Source of the DNA: Yoonia maricola | GTDB lineage: Bacteria > Pseudomonadota > Alphaproteobacteria > Rhodobacterales > Rhodobacteraceae | Assembly (NCBI RefSeq): GCF_002797915.1 | Contig: NZ_PGTY01000004.1 | Location: 124,001 to 188,000, forward strand | DNA length: 64,000 bases | Direction of reading: 5' to 3' | Shown: piece after piece, positions 6,702 through 14,800 of the stretch | Position numbering within the stretch: position 1 is the stretch's first letter | Layout of the letters: each line of letters opens with the position of its first letter | Program-made: the position numbers and the translations under genes | Notes under the pieces: generated by a model | The model's input: only the letters and a program-made list of their open reading frames with translations | Databases searched by the model: none | What the model was told of the DNA's origin: nothing

Positions 6702-6788
6702 TGGTGCCCAGGAGAGGACTCGAACCTCCACGTCCATACAGACACCAGCACCTGAAGCTGGCGCGTCTACCAATTCCGCCACCTGGGC
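6702..6788 (-). tRNA. tRNA-Leu (anticodon CAG)
   Basis: An 87-base class II tRNA on the minus strand. The acceptor stem GCCCAGG/CCTGGGC is followed by discriminator A and an encoded CCA. The D-arm contains GGTAGACGC, the anticodon stem CCAGC/GCTGG encloses the loop TTCAGGT with anticodon CAG, a long variable arm follows and the T-loop reads GGTTCGAGTCC. It decodes CUG leucine codons, the commonest leucine codon in a genome of this composition. Confidence 0.97.
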
Positions 6789-6947
6789 AGGTCACGTTTG
6801 GGCGATTTACGCGCCGATCCTTGCGCTGTCAACGCGATTCGAGATGAAAAAGCAGATGGCGGTTTGATTCCGTGCCCATTGCGCCTTGTCTTAGGGTGGC
6901 ACCGGGGGGTAAACCCTGACGCAGCGACTTATCTAAAGGCTACCATG

Positions 6948-7928
6948 ATGTCTCAGCTTGTCACCATCTTCGGCGGTTCCGGTTTTGTCGGCCGCTACAT
7001 TGCCCGCCGCATGGCGAAAGAGGGCTGGCGCGTCCGCGTCGCTGTTCGCAATGTGAACGAGGCGATGTTCGTGCGCCCCTACGGTGTCGTCGGTCAGGTG
7101 GAGCCTGTTTTCTGCAACATCCGCGATGACGCCAGCGTTGCAGCTGTGACTGATGGCGCCGACGCGGTTGTGAACTGCGTAGGTGTGCTGGATGAAGTTG
7201 GCAAGAACACGTTTTCTGCCGTGCAGGCCGAAGGTGCCGCGCGTATGGCCCGTATCGCTGCTGCCCATGGTGTGTCGCGGATGGTTCATATCTCGGCCAT
7301 TGGCGCGGATGCTGAGGCGGCATCGGCGTATTCCAAAACCAAAGCTGCGGGAGAGGCTGGCGTGCTCGCGCATATGCCCGATGCGATGATCCTGCGCCCC
7401 TCCATCATCTTTGGTCCCGAAGATCAGTTCTTTAACCGTTTCGCTGGCATGTCTCGCATGGGTCCTGTTCTGCCTGTGATCGGTGCCGATACGCGGTTCC
7501 AACCGGTCTATGTTGATGATGTTGCTGCCGCTGCCGTGAAGGGTGTGCTGGGACAGGCCGAGGGTGGCGTTTATGAACTTGGTGGCCCTGATGTGCACAG
7601 CTTCCGCGAGCTGATGCAGCTTATGCTTGGTGTGATCCGCCGCCGTCGTTTGATCGTGAATACGCCGTTCTGGATGGCGCGGTTGATGGCAAGCGGTTTT
7701 GGCATTGTGCGTGCCGTGTCTCTTGGTCTGATCAAAGGGCCTGTGACCAAGGATCAGGTCATCAATCTAGCCGTTGATAATATCGTGGCCGAAGATGCGC
7801 GCAGCTTTGACGCGTTAGGCATGCGCCCCACCGCGATGGAGGCTGTCTTGCCAGACTACCTATGGCGTTTCCGTCCCTCTGGTCAGTACGACGCGATCAA
7901 AGAATCGGCGAAGAACCTCAAGACCTAA
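6948..7928 (+). CDS. Complex I NDUFA9 subunit family / atypical SDR protein
   Basis: A 326-residue protein of the extended-type atypical SDR group, close to the NDUFA9 accessory subunit of NADH dehydrogenase. The NAD(P)-binding motif is VTIFGGSGFVGRYIARRMA at the very N-terminus. ISAIGAD and a YSKTKAAGE segment correspond to the YxxxK-like site, and ILRPSIIFGPEDQFFNRF is typical of the NDUFA9 group. In mitochondria NDUFA9 helps assemble complex I and binds NADPH; the bacterial role is less certain. ATG 6948 or 6945 follows AAAGG; the long upstream extension to 6798 would overlap the tRNA edge and is rejected. It converges on uppP with a four-base overlap. Confidence 0.9.
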   Translation: MSQLVTIFGGSGFVGRYIARRMAKEGWRVRVAVRNVNEAMFVRPYGVVGQVEPVFCNIRDDASVAAVTDGADAVVNCVGVLDEVGKNTFSAVQAEGAARMARIAAAHGVSRMVHISAIGADAEAASAYSKTKAAGEAGVLAHMPDAMILRPSIIFGPEDQFFNRFAGMSRMGPVLPVIGADTRFQPVYVDDVAAAAVKGVLGQAEGGVYELGGPDVHSFRELMQLMLGVIRRRRLIVNTPFWMARLMASGFGIVRAVSLGLIKGPVTKDQVINLAVDNIVAEDARSFDALGMRPTAMEAVLPDYLWRFRPSGQYDAIKESAKNLKT

Positions 7929-8728
7929 GTATAGGCAATCCACAGCAACACGACGCCCAATCCGATCCGGTAAATTACGTAGGGCGTGAAGCTGACCGAT
8001 TCGAGCAGGCGCATCATCAGCGTCAGGGCGAGCAGTGCCGCCGCAAATGACATGCCCATCACGATGCCAATATCGCGTATTTCGCCAATGTCGCCTGCCG
8101 CTATGACGTCCAACCCCAAGAGCGCTGCTGATGCGATAATCGTCGGGATCGACATCAGCATCGCCAGCTTGGCCGCGTCGGTGCGGGTGTAGCCCAGCAT
8201 CCGCCCGGCGGTGATTGTGATACCTGACCGGGATGTGCCGGGGATGAGGGCAACAGCCTGCCACAGCCCCATCTTGAAGGCATCTTTGAGTGACCATTCG
8301 GGGGCTGTCTTTTCTGCCGGTCCACGCTGGTCGGCCCAATACAGCAATACCCCAAAGACAATCATCGCCCAACCGATCACTGCGATCCCGCGCATGGCGT
8401 CTGACAGCCCTGTGACCTTCAGGATCAAGCCCACAATAATGACCGGAACCGTCGCGATAATCAGGCAGAGCGCAAGGAACGCGCCTTGCGTGTCGATCTT
8501 GCCCCGGATCAGGCGCAATGTGCCGCCCAGTGCCAATTTCACGTCAGACCAGAAGTAAAGAATGACGGCAGCAAGTGTGCCGACATGGGCCGCAACGTCG
8601 ATGACTTGGCCTTGGTCATCCATACCTGACAGGGATGGCAAAAGGATAAGGTGACCCGACGATGACACCGGCAGAAACTCGGTGATCCCTTGGATCAATG
8701 CGATAAGAAGCAGGTGAAATGTCGTCAT
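7925..8728 (-). CDS. uppP: Undecaprenyl-diphosphate phosphatase
   Basis: A 267-residue inner-membrane enzyme that dephosphorylates undecaprenyl pyrophosphate so the lipid carrier can be reused for peptidoglycan and polysaccharide export; overexpression gives bacitracin resistance. Both BacA/UppP signatures are present: GITEFLPVSSSGHL near residues 14-27, with the catalytic Glu, and PGTSRSGITI in the second half. About eight hydrophobic helices are visible and the length is normal for the family. No good ribosome site is visible before the ATG at 8728. It is divergent from gltD across a 216-base control region. Confidence 0.95.
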   Translation of the reverse strand: MTTFHLLLIALIQGITEFLPVSSSGHLILLPSLSGMDDQGQVIDVAAHVGTLAAVILYFWSDVKLALGGTLRLIRGKIDTQGAFLALCLIIATVPVIIVGLILKVTGLSDAMRGIAVIGWAMIVFGVLLYWADQRGPAEKTAPEWSLKDAFKMGLWQAVALIPGTSRSGITITAGRMLGYTRTDAAKLAMLMSIPTIIASAALLGLDVIAAGDIGEIRDIGIVMGMSFAAALLALTLMMRLLESVSFTPYVIYRIGLGVVLLWIAYT

Positions 8729-8792
8729 TGGTCCGGTCTTTGATTCGTCTCGCTCAACCTAACCTGCCTGAATTTAGGGGGAAGAGCGGATA

Positions 8793-8872
8793 TAGGTCTC
8801 ATATCGGACCTAAATTTTAATAGTTTTGACCTCATGTCATTGTGGAACCTTCGATTTTCTTTCATATAGGTC
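8793..8872. promoter_or_regulatory. Repeated TAGGTC/GACCT half-sites in the uppP-gltD control region
   Basis: Four related half-sites occur upstream of gltD: TAGGTC (8793-8798), GACCTA (8807-8812, forming an inverted repeat with the first), TTGACCTC (near 8826-8833) and TAGGTC again (8867-8872, in a second copy of ATATAGGTC). The set looks like an operator cluster for a nitrogen or Lrp-type regulator of glutamate synthase, but no such regulator is encoded here. Confidence 0.35.
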
Positions 8873-8944
8873 AGTAATGCTGCCTTTTCATTTCGATTGC
8901 GGCGTTTTAAAAGGCGGCTCGCCTCGCCAAACGGGAGAATAGCC

Positions 8945-10372
8945 ATGGCTGGTCAGAAGATGTTGAAGTTCACCAAAGTCGAACGGGATATGCCTGAAAA
9001 GCGCCCGCCGAACTTGCGTAAAGAAGACTTCGGCGAGATTTATGCAGAGTACGCCCGCGACAAGGCCGCCGAGCAGGCCAGCCGGTGTAGCCAGTGCGGG
9101 GTGCCTTACTGCCAGACCCATTGCCCGCTGCATAACAACATTCCCGATTGGCTGCGCTTGACCGCGGAAGGCCGGCTGGAAGAAGCCTATGAAATCAGCC
9201 AAGCGACCAATACGTTCCCAGAGATTTGTGGCCGTATCTGCCCGCAGGACCGTTTGTGTGAAGGTAACTGTGTGATTGAACAGTCTGGCCATGGCACTGT
9301 GACCATCGGGTCTGTTGAAAAATACATCACCGATACGGCGTTTGAGGAAGGCTGGGTCAAACCCATCCGTCCGCATGCGGAGCGGAGTGAAAGCGTTGGT
9401 GTTATTGGCGCCGGCCCCGGTGGTCTGGCCGCGGCGGATATGCTGCGCCGTCAGGGTGTGCAGGTCACGGTTTATGACCGTTATGACCGTGGCGGCGGCC
9501 TGCTGACCTACGGCATTCCCGGTTTCAAGCTGGAGAAAGATATCGTCATGCAGCGCATGGCGCAGCTGGAAGATGGCGGCGTGCAGTTCGTGTTGAACTG
9601 TAATGTGGGTGAAGACCTGTCGTTCGACGCCATTCGCGGCAAGCATGATGCAGTTTTGATCGCGACGGGCGTTTATAAGACGCGTGATTTGCCAGAGTCA
9701 GGTGCGGAAGGCATCGTCGATGCCATCGACTATCTTACTGCAAGCAATCGCAAGAGCTTTGGTGATGATGTGCCGGAGTTTGACAGCGGTGAACTGAACG
9801 CCGAAGGCAAGCGTATCGTTGTTATTGGTGGTGGTGATACGGCGATGGACTGTGTTCGTACTGCTGTGCGCCAAGGCGCTGAGAGCGTGAAGTGTCTCTA
9901 CCGCCGTGACCGCGCCAATATGCCCGGATCGCAGCGTGAAGTGCAGAATGCAGAAGAAGAGGGCGTTGAGTTCGTCTGGCTGTCTGCGCCGAACGGCTTT
10001 GAGGGCGATGCGGTGACAGGTGTTAAGGTTCAGAAAATGCGCCTTGGGGCGCCAGATGCCACTGGTCGTCAGGCACCTGAGTTGATTGAAGGCTCCGACT
10101 ATGTCGAGGGCGCCGATATTGTGATCAAGGCGCTTGGCTTTGAACCCGAAGACCTGCCGAAGTTGTGGGGCGTCGATGGGTTGGAAGTGACGCGTTGGGG
10201 GACGGTGAAGGCCGATTTCAACACGGGTGCGACCAGCCTTCAGGGTGTTTATGCCGCTGGCGATATCGTGCGCGGAGCCTCGCTTGTTGTTTGGGCGATC
10301 CGCGATGGGCGTGACGCTGCGACCGCGATGCTGGAGTATCTGGGACAGGCAGCAAACGTCGCCGCCGAGTGA
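8945..10372 (+). CDS. gltD: Glutamate synthase small (beta) subunit
   Basis: A 475-residue NADPH-oxidising FAD subunit that passes electrons to GltB for making glutamate from glutamine and 2-oxoglutarate. N-terminal cysteine motifs for [4Fe-4S] clusters are CSQCGVPYCQTHCP (about residues 41-54) and CGRICPQDRLCEGNC. An FAD-binding VIGAGPGGLAAADML and a later NADPH-binding VIGGGDTAMDCV complete the fold, and the C-terminal GVYAAGDIVRGAS is typical. The ATG at 8945 has a GGGAG ribosome site; the earlier frame start at 8897 has no support. Order is gltD, two secreted genes, gltB, all on one strand. Confidence 0.96.
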   Translation: MAGQKMLKFTKVERDMPEKRPPNLRKEDFGEIYAEYARDKAAEQASRCSQCGVPYCQTHCPLHNNIPDWLRLTAEGRLEEAYEISQATNTFPEICGRICPQDRLCEGNCVIEQSGHGTVTIGSVEKYITDTAFEEGWVKPIRPHAERSESVGVIGAGPGGLAAADMLRRQGVQVTVYDRYDRGGGLLTYGIPGFKLEKDIVMQRMAQLEDGGVQFVLNCNVGEDLSFDAIRGKHDAVLIATGVYKTRDLPESGAEGIVDAIDYLTASNRKSFGDDVPEFDSGELNAEGKRIVVIGGGDTAMDCVRTAVRQGAESVKCLYRRDRANMPGSQREVQNAEEEGVEFVWLSAPNGFEGDAVTGVKVQKMRLGAPDATGRQAPELIEGSDYVEGADIVIKALGFEPEDLPKLWGVDGLEVTRWGTVKADFNTGATSLQGVYAAGDIVRGASLVVWAIRDGRDAATAMLEYLGQAANVAAE

Positions 10373-10382
10373 TATGCAACGC

Positions 10383-10410
10383 GTACACAACCTGTACACA
10401 TGCCGTACAT
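10383..10410 (+). repeat. Three GTACA repeats phased at 11 bases
   Basis: GTACAC at 10383, GTACAC at 10394 and GTACAT at 10405 are spaced exactly 11 bases apart, one helical turn. They begin 11 bases after the gltD stop and end 49 bases before the next ATG. Direct repeats in helical phase on one face of DNA suggest cooperative binding of a regulator of the two secreted genes. Confidence 0.5.
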
Positions 10411-10458
10411 ACACATCGCAACACATACGTCACTAATACTGACCTGAAGGGTTAAAAA

Positions 10459-11130
10459 ATGATGAAGCCTTGGATGATCCTGACTGCACTTGTTGCAGCT
10501 ACTCCCGCCGCCGCCCAGCAAAGCTTTGCTGCACCCGAGGGGTGTGAAGCGGTGTTGACGGTGCAGAACAAGGGCTGCGTCATGATCAATGTCTGGCAAT
10601 GCGATGCGGATGATCCGGGTGATCAATGGATCGCCCTATTGACGCAGGCGGGTGTCTTTAGCGTGCAGAAGGTTGATTCAGAGTTTCAATGGATCGAAGC
10701 CTATAAGGTGACTGGAAACCAGCGCCTTATCACCCCGGCCGAAGATTCTGCTTCCTTGACTGAATTGTTTGAGACCCAGATCGACACATGGGACTTTACG
10801 CTGGAAACCGAGGATGGGACCGAGCGGAATGTTGGCTATGACCTGCTGACCGGCGAGACGACCGAGATTGATGGCGAGGTTTTGCTGAACACCGAATTTC
10901 AAGGCCGCACGATTGATCAGGACGGCAATGAAATTGACGCCAGCAACGGCCGCCAGTTTGTCAGTGAAAAGCACCGCCTTTTCTTCTTTGGGGAAAGTTG
11001 GCCGCAGGAAGACCCTGATCAGATCGTCGATATGTCACCGGTTGAATTCATCTATCCGGGCGAGCCTGGGTTTTTCTCGGACACGCCGAAGTATGAATGC
11101 AACGAAATTGACGCAGGATTTCGGCCATGA
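10459..11130 (+). CDS. Secreted protein of unknown function, copy 1, in the glt locus
   Basis: A 223-residue exported protein with signal peptide MMKPWMILTALVAATPAAAQ. I recognise no family. The mature part has Cys in APEGC, NKGC, VWQC and near the C-terminus (KYEC), so two disulfides are possible. It shares with the next gene a GC-x-LTVQ start, QWI, an LTGE-x-x-x-IDG segment and the C-terminal block VEFIYPGEPGF. It is acidic and probably periplasmic. It starts after AAGGG and overlaps the next gene by four bases (ATGA), so the two are made together. Its place between the two glutamate synthase subunits is unusual. Confidence 0.85.
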   Translation: MMKPWMILTALVAATPAAAQQSFAAPEGCEAVLTVQNKGCVMINVWQCDADDPGDQWIALLTQAGVFSVQKVDSEFQWIEAYKVTGNQRLITPAEDSASLTELFETQIDTWDFTLETEDGTERNVGYDLLTGETTEIDGEVLLNTEFQGRTIDQDGNEIDASNGRQFVSEKHRLFFFGESWPQEDPDQIVDMSPVEFIYPGEPGFFSDTPKYECNEIDAGFRP

Positions 11131-11798
11131 GAACGGCACTTGCCTTGATCTGTCTTGCGGCCCCTGCCGCCGCACAGGATGCACCCGGTACATTCAACGT
11201 ACCTGCGGGCTGTACCGCCTATCTGACCGTGCAAAGCGAAAGCTGTCAGGTGAACCATCACTTTACCTGTCAGGGTGATCCCGAAGGACATCAACGTCGC
11301 GTCAGTCTTGATGAGCGTGGTGTGACCTATGCCGGCGTGATCGACAATGAAACCCAGTGGATCAGCAGCTTTCATGTCATGAGCGGGCATCGTGAGGTGT
11401 TGGAAAGCGACCCGGCAGAGCCTGCCTCGCTTTCTGATCTGATTGAAAGCGGTGTGGATGATTATGACTTCCGCACCCTCTCGGATGAAATCGGTACCAC
11501 ACGTTATGTGGGTCAGGACACGCTGACTGGCCGCGAGATCACGATTGATGGGGTCACGCTGGCCGAGACGACCTATGACATCACAGCCTTTGATGAGGCT
11601 GGCAATGAGGTCTGGTCCTCCAAGGGGCGCGAATTCATCAGCCGCAACTGGCGGATGTTTTTGTCAGGAACAGGTATGGTGACCACGTCCGAAGGTGCGT
11701 TTGAGCAAAGCAACCGCCCCGTGGAGTTTATCTATCCCGGTGAACCGGGGTTCCTGAGCAGCAGCCCGAAACATGGCTGCGGGATTGCGATCTCTTAA
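11127..11798 (+). CDS. Secreted protein of unknown function, copy 2, in the glt locus
   Basis: A 223-residue paralogue of the preceding gene. It has a short signal peptide (MRTALALICLAAPAAAQ), the same four-cysteine layout (PAGC, SESC, FTC, KHGC), QWI, LTGREITIDG and VEFIYPGEPGF. Overall identity looks modest, so the duplication is old. It is translationally coupled to copy 1 through ATGA and ends 55 bases before gltB, whose message it probably shares. The product is probably periplasmic. No ligand or enzyme motif can be identified. Confidence 0.85.
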   Translation: MRTALALICLAAPAAAQDAPGTFNVPAGCTAYLTVQSESCQVNHHFTCQGDPEGHQRRVSLDERGVTYAGVIDNETQWISSFHVMSGHREVLESDPAEPASLSDLIESGVDDYDFRTLSDEIGTTRYVGQDTLTGREITIDGVTLAETTYDITAFDEAGNEVWSSKGREFISRNWRMFLSGTGMVTTSEGAFEQSNRPVEFIYPGEPGFLSSSPKHGCGIAIS

Positions 11799-11853
11799 GA
11801 CCTGAAGTTCAAGCCCATCCCCTGTGATGGCCCCGCCCGTGAAAGGAAATACA

Positions 11854-14800
11854 ATGACAACATATGACGAAACTTGGGTCGCGACCGAGGAAGCCAAGCG
11901 TCAGTGGATGGCTGAAAATGGTCTCTATAAGGACGATGATGAGCACGCCTCTTGTGGTGTGGGTCTTGTGGTATCGATTGATGGCACTGCGTCGCGCGAT
12001 GTTGTCGAAAAAGGCATTGATGCGCTGAAGGCCGTTTGGCACCGCGGCGCTGTGGATGCTGATGGCAAGACAGGTGACGGCGCGGGTATTCATGTGCAGA
12101 TCCCGGTTCCGTTCTTCTATGACCAGATCCAGCGGACAGGCCATGAGCCTGATCAGGATCACCTGATTGCTGTTGGTCAGATTTTCCTGCCTCGTACGGA
12201 TTTTGCCGCACAGGAACGTTGCCGCACGATTGTGGAAACCGAGGTGCTGCGCATGGGTCACTATATATATGGCTGGCGCCATGTGCCGGTGAACACCGAA
12301 GTGCTGGGTGACAAGGCTAACGCGACGCGGCCAGAGATTGAACAGATTCTGATCCGTAACGACAAGGGTTTGGATGAGGAACAGTTCGAGCGTGAGCTCT
12401 ACATCATTCGTCGTCGGATTGAGAAGGCAGCGACCGCTGCTGGCATCGGTGGCATGTATGTGTGTTCTCTGTCCTGCCGGTCGCTGATCTATAAGGGTAT
12501 GATGCTGGCTGAGCAGGTGGCGGAGTTTTACCCCGACCTGATGGACGCGCGGTTCGAAAGCGCCTTTGCGATCTACCACCAGCGTTATTCTACCAACACC
12601 TTCCCGCAATGGTCTCTGGCCCAGCCGTTCCGCATGTTGGCCCATAATGGCGAGATCAACACGCTGAAAGGCAACGTCAACTGGATGAAAAGCCATGAAA
12701 TCCGCATGGCATCCGGTGCGTTTGGCGACAAGGCCGAGGATATCAAGCCGATCATTCCATCGGGTGCGTCGGATTCCTCTGCATTGGATTCCGTATTTGA
12801 AGTTCTGGTCCGCGCGGGCCGCAATGCCCCGATGGCCAAGACCATGATGGTGCCAGAGGCATGGTCCCAGCAGGCGGTGGAAATGCCACAGGCGTGGCAG
12901 GATATGTACGGTTACTGCAACGCCGTGATGGAGCCGTGGGACGGCCCCGCCGCCTTGGCGATGACAGATGGCCGTTGGGTTTGCGGTGGTCTGGACCGCA
13001 ACGGTCTGCGCCCCTTGCGCTATGTTGTGACGGGTGATGGCCTGCTGGTTGCAGGGTCCGAGGTGGGCATGGTGCCTGTCGATGAAGGATCGGTTGTTGA
13101 GAAAGGCGCGCTTGGTCCGGGGCAGATGATTGCTGTGGATATGCAAGAGGGCCGGTTGTTCCATGATGAGGAACTGAAGGACAAACTGGCCGCGGCGCAG
13201 CCGTTTGGCGATTGGGTCAAGAAGGTCGTTGACCTGAATGCCGTGATGCGCGATGTGCCAGAGAAGGCGCTGTTCGAAGGCGCTGATCTGCGCACCCGTC
13301 AGGTTGCGGCCGGGTACAGCATCGAAGAGTTGGAGCAGGTGCTGGCCCCGATGGCCGAGGATGGCAAGGAAATGATTGCTTCGATGGGCGATGATACGCC
13401 TTCCGCCGTGCTGTCCAAAACCTACCGACCGCTGTCGCATTTTTTTCGCCAAAACTTCTCTCAGGTGACCAACCCGCCAATTGATTCACTGCGCGAAAGC
13501 CGGGTGATGTCGCTGAAAACGCGGTTTGGAAACCTCAAGAACGTACTGGACGAAGACAGTTCACAGACTGAGATTTTGCAATTGGCCAGTCCCTTTGTCG
13601 GCAATGCCGAGTTTGATGAAATGGTCCGCCATTTTGGTGACAACGTGGCTGTTATCGACTGCTTGTTTGAGCCGGGTCCCGGTGCGCTGAATGCCGGTCT
13701 GCAACGTATTCGGTCAGAAGCAGAGGATGCTGTTCGCTCTGGCGCCGGGCATATTGTGCTGACCGATCAGAACCAGTCCGCAGACCAAGTTGCGATGCCA
13801 ATGATCCTTGCGACATCTGCGGTGCATTCCGGCCTGACCTCCAAAGGTCTGCGCACCTTCTGTTCGATCAACGTGCGTGCGGCGGAATGCATTGATCCGC
13901 ACTATTTTGCCGTGCTGATCGGCTGTGGTGCTACCACCGTGAATGCGTATCTTGCGCAGGATTCGATTGCGGACCGTTTGCGTCGCGGGCTGATTGACGG
14001 CACGCTGACCGAGGCGATGCAGCGTTATCGTGCAGCGATTGATGCAGGTCTTTTAAAGATCATGTCAAAGATGGGTATTTCGGTGTTGTCCTCCTATCGC
14101 GGCGGTCTGAATTTTGAGGCTGTTGGTCTAAGCCGTGCGATGGTCGCCGAATACTTCCCCGGCATGCATTCGCGCATCTCTGGTATTGGTACGTCAGGTA
14201 TCCAGACCAAGGTTGAAGAAGTGCACGCGAAAGGCTGGAAAGGCGGTTCTGACGTGCTGCCTATCGGTGGTTTCTACAAGGCCCGCCGATCCGGTGAAAA
14301 GCACGCTTGGGAAGCGCAGACGATGCATATGCTGCAAGCGGCGTGCAACAATGCGAGCTATGCGCTTTGGCAGCAATTCTCGAAATCCATGCAGTCAAAC
14401 CCACCGATCCATCTGCGTGATCTGCTGGCGATTAAGCCGCTGGGTAAAGCGATCCCGATTGAAGAGGTGGAGAGCATTACGGCCATCCGCAAGCGTTTCG
14501 TGACGCCGGGTATGTCGCTTGGGGCGCTGAGCCCTGAGGCGCACAAGACATTGAACGTTGCGATGAACCGGATTGGTGCGAAGTCGGATAGTGGTGAGGG
14601 TGGCGAAGACCCCGCACACTTCAACCCAGAGCCAAATGGTGACAATCCATCTGCAAAGATCAAGCAGGTGGCGTCGGGTCGCTTTGGCGTGACGGCTGAA
14701 TATCTGAACGCCTGTGAAGAACTTGAGATCAAGGTTGCCCAAGGCGCCAAGCCCGGTGAGGGTGGCCAGTTGCCGGGGATGAAGGTCACAGACCTGATCG

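Noticed and set aside
6147..6788. Attachment-site duplication of the tRNA-Leu 3' end
   Set aside because: I looked for a second copy of the T-arm or acceptor sequence in the scar and found none, so integration at this tRNA remains only a hypothesis.
8888..9646. 252-codon minus-strand frame over gltD
   Set aside because: It is antisense to a clearly coding, motif-rich gltD and shows no domain of its own.
11809..13452. 547-codon minus-strand frame over gltB
   Set aside because: Long antisense frames are expected opposite high-GC genes; the product is His/Arg-rich with no known pattern.
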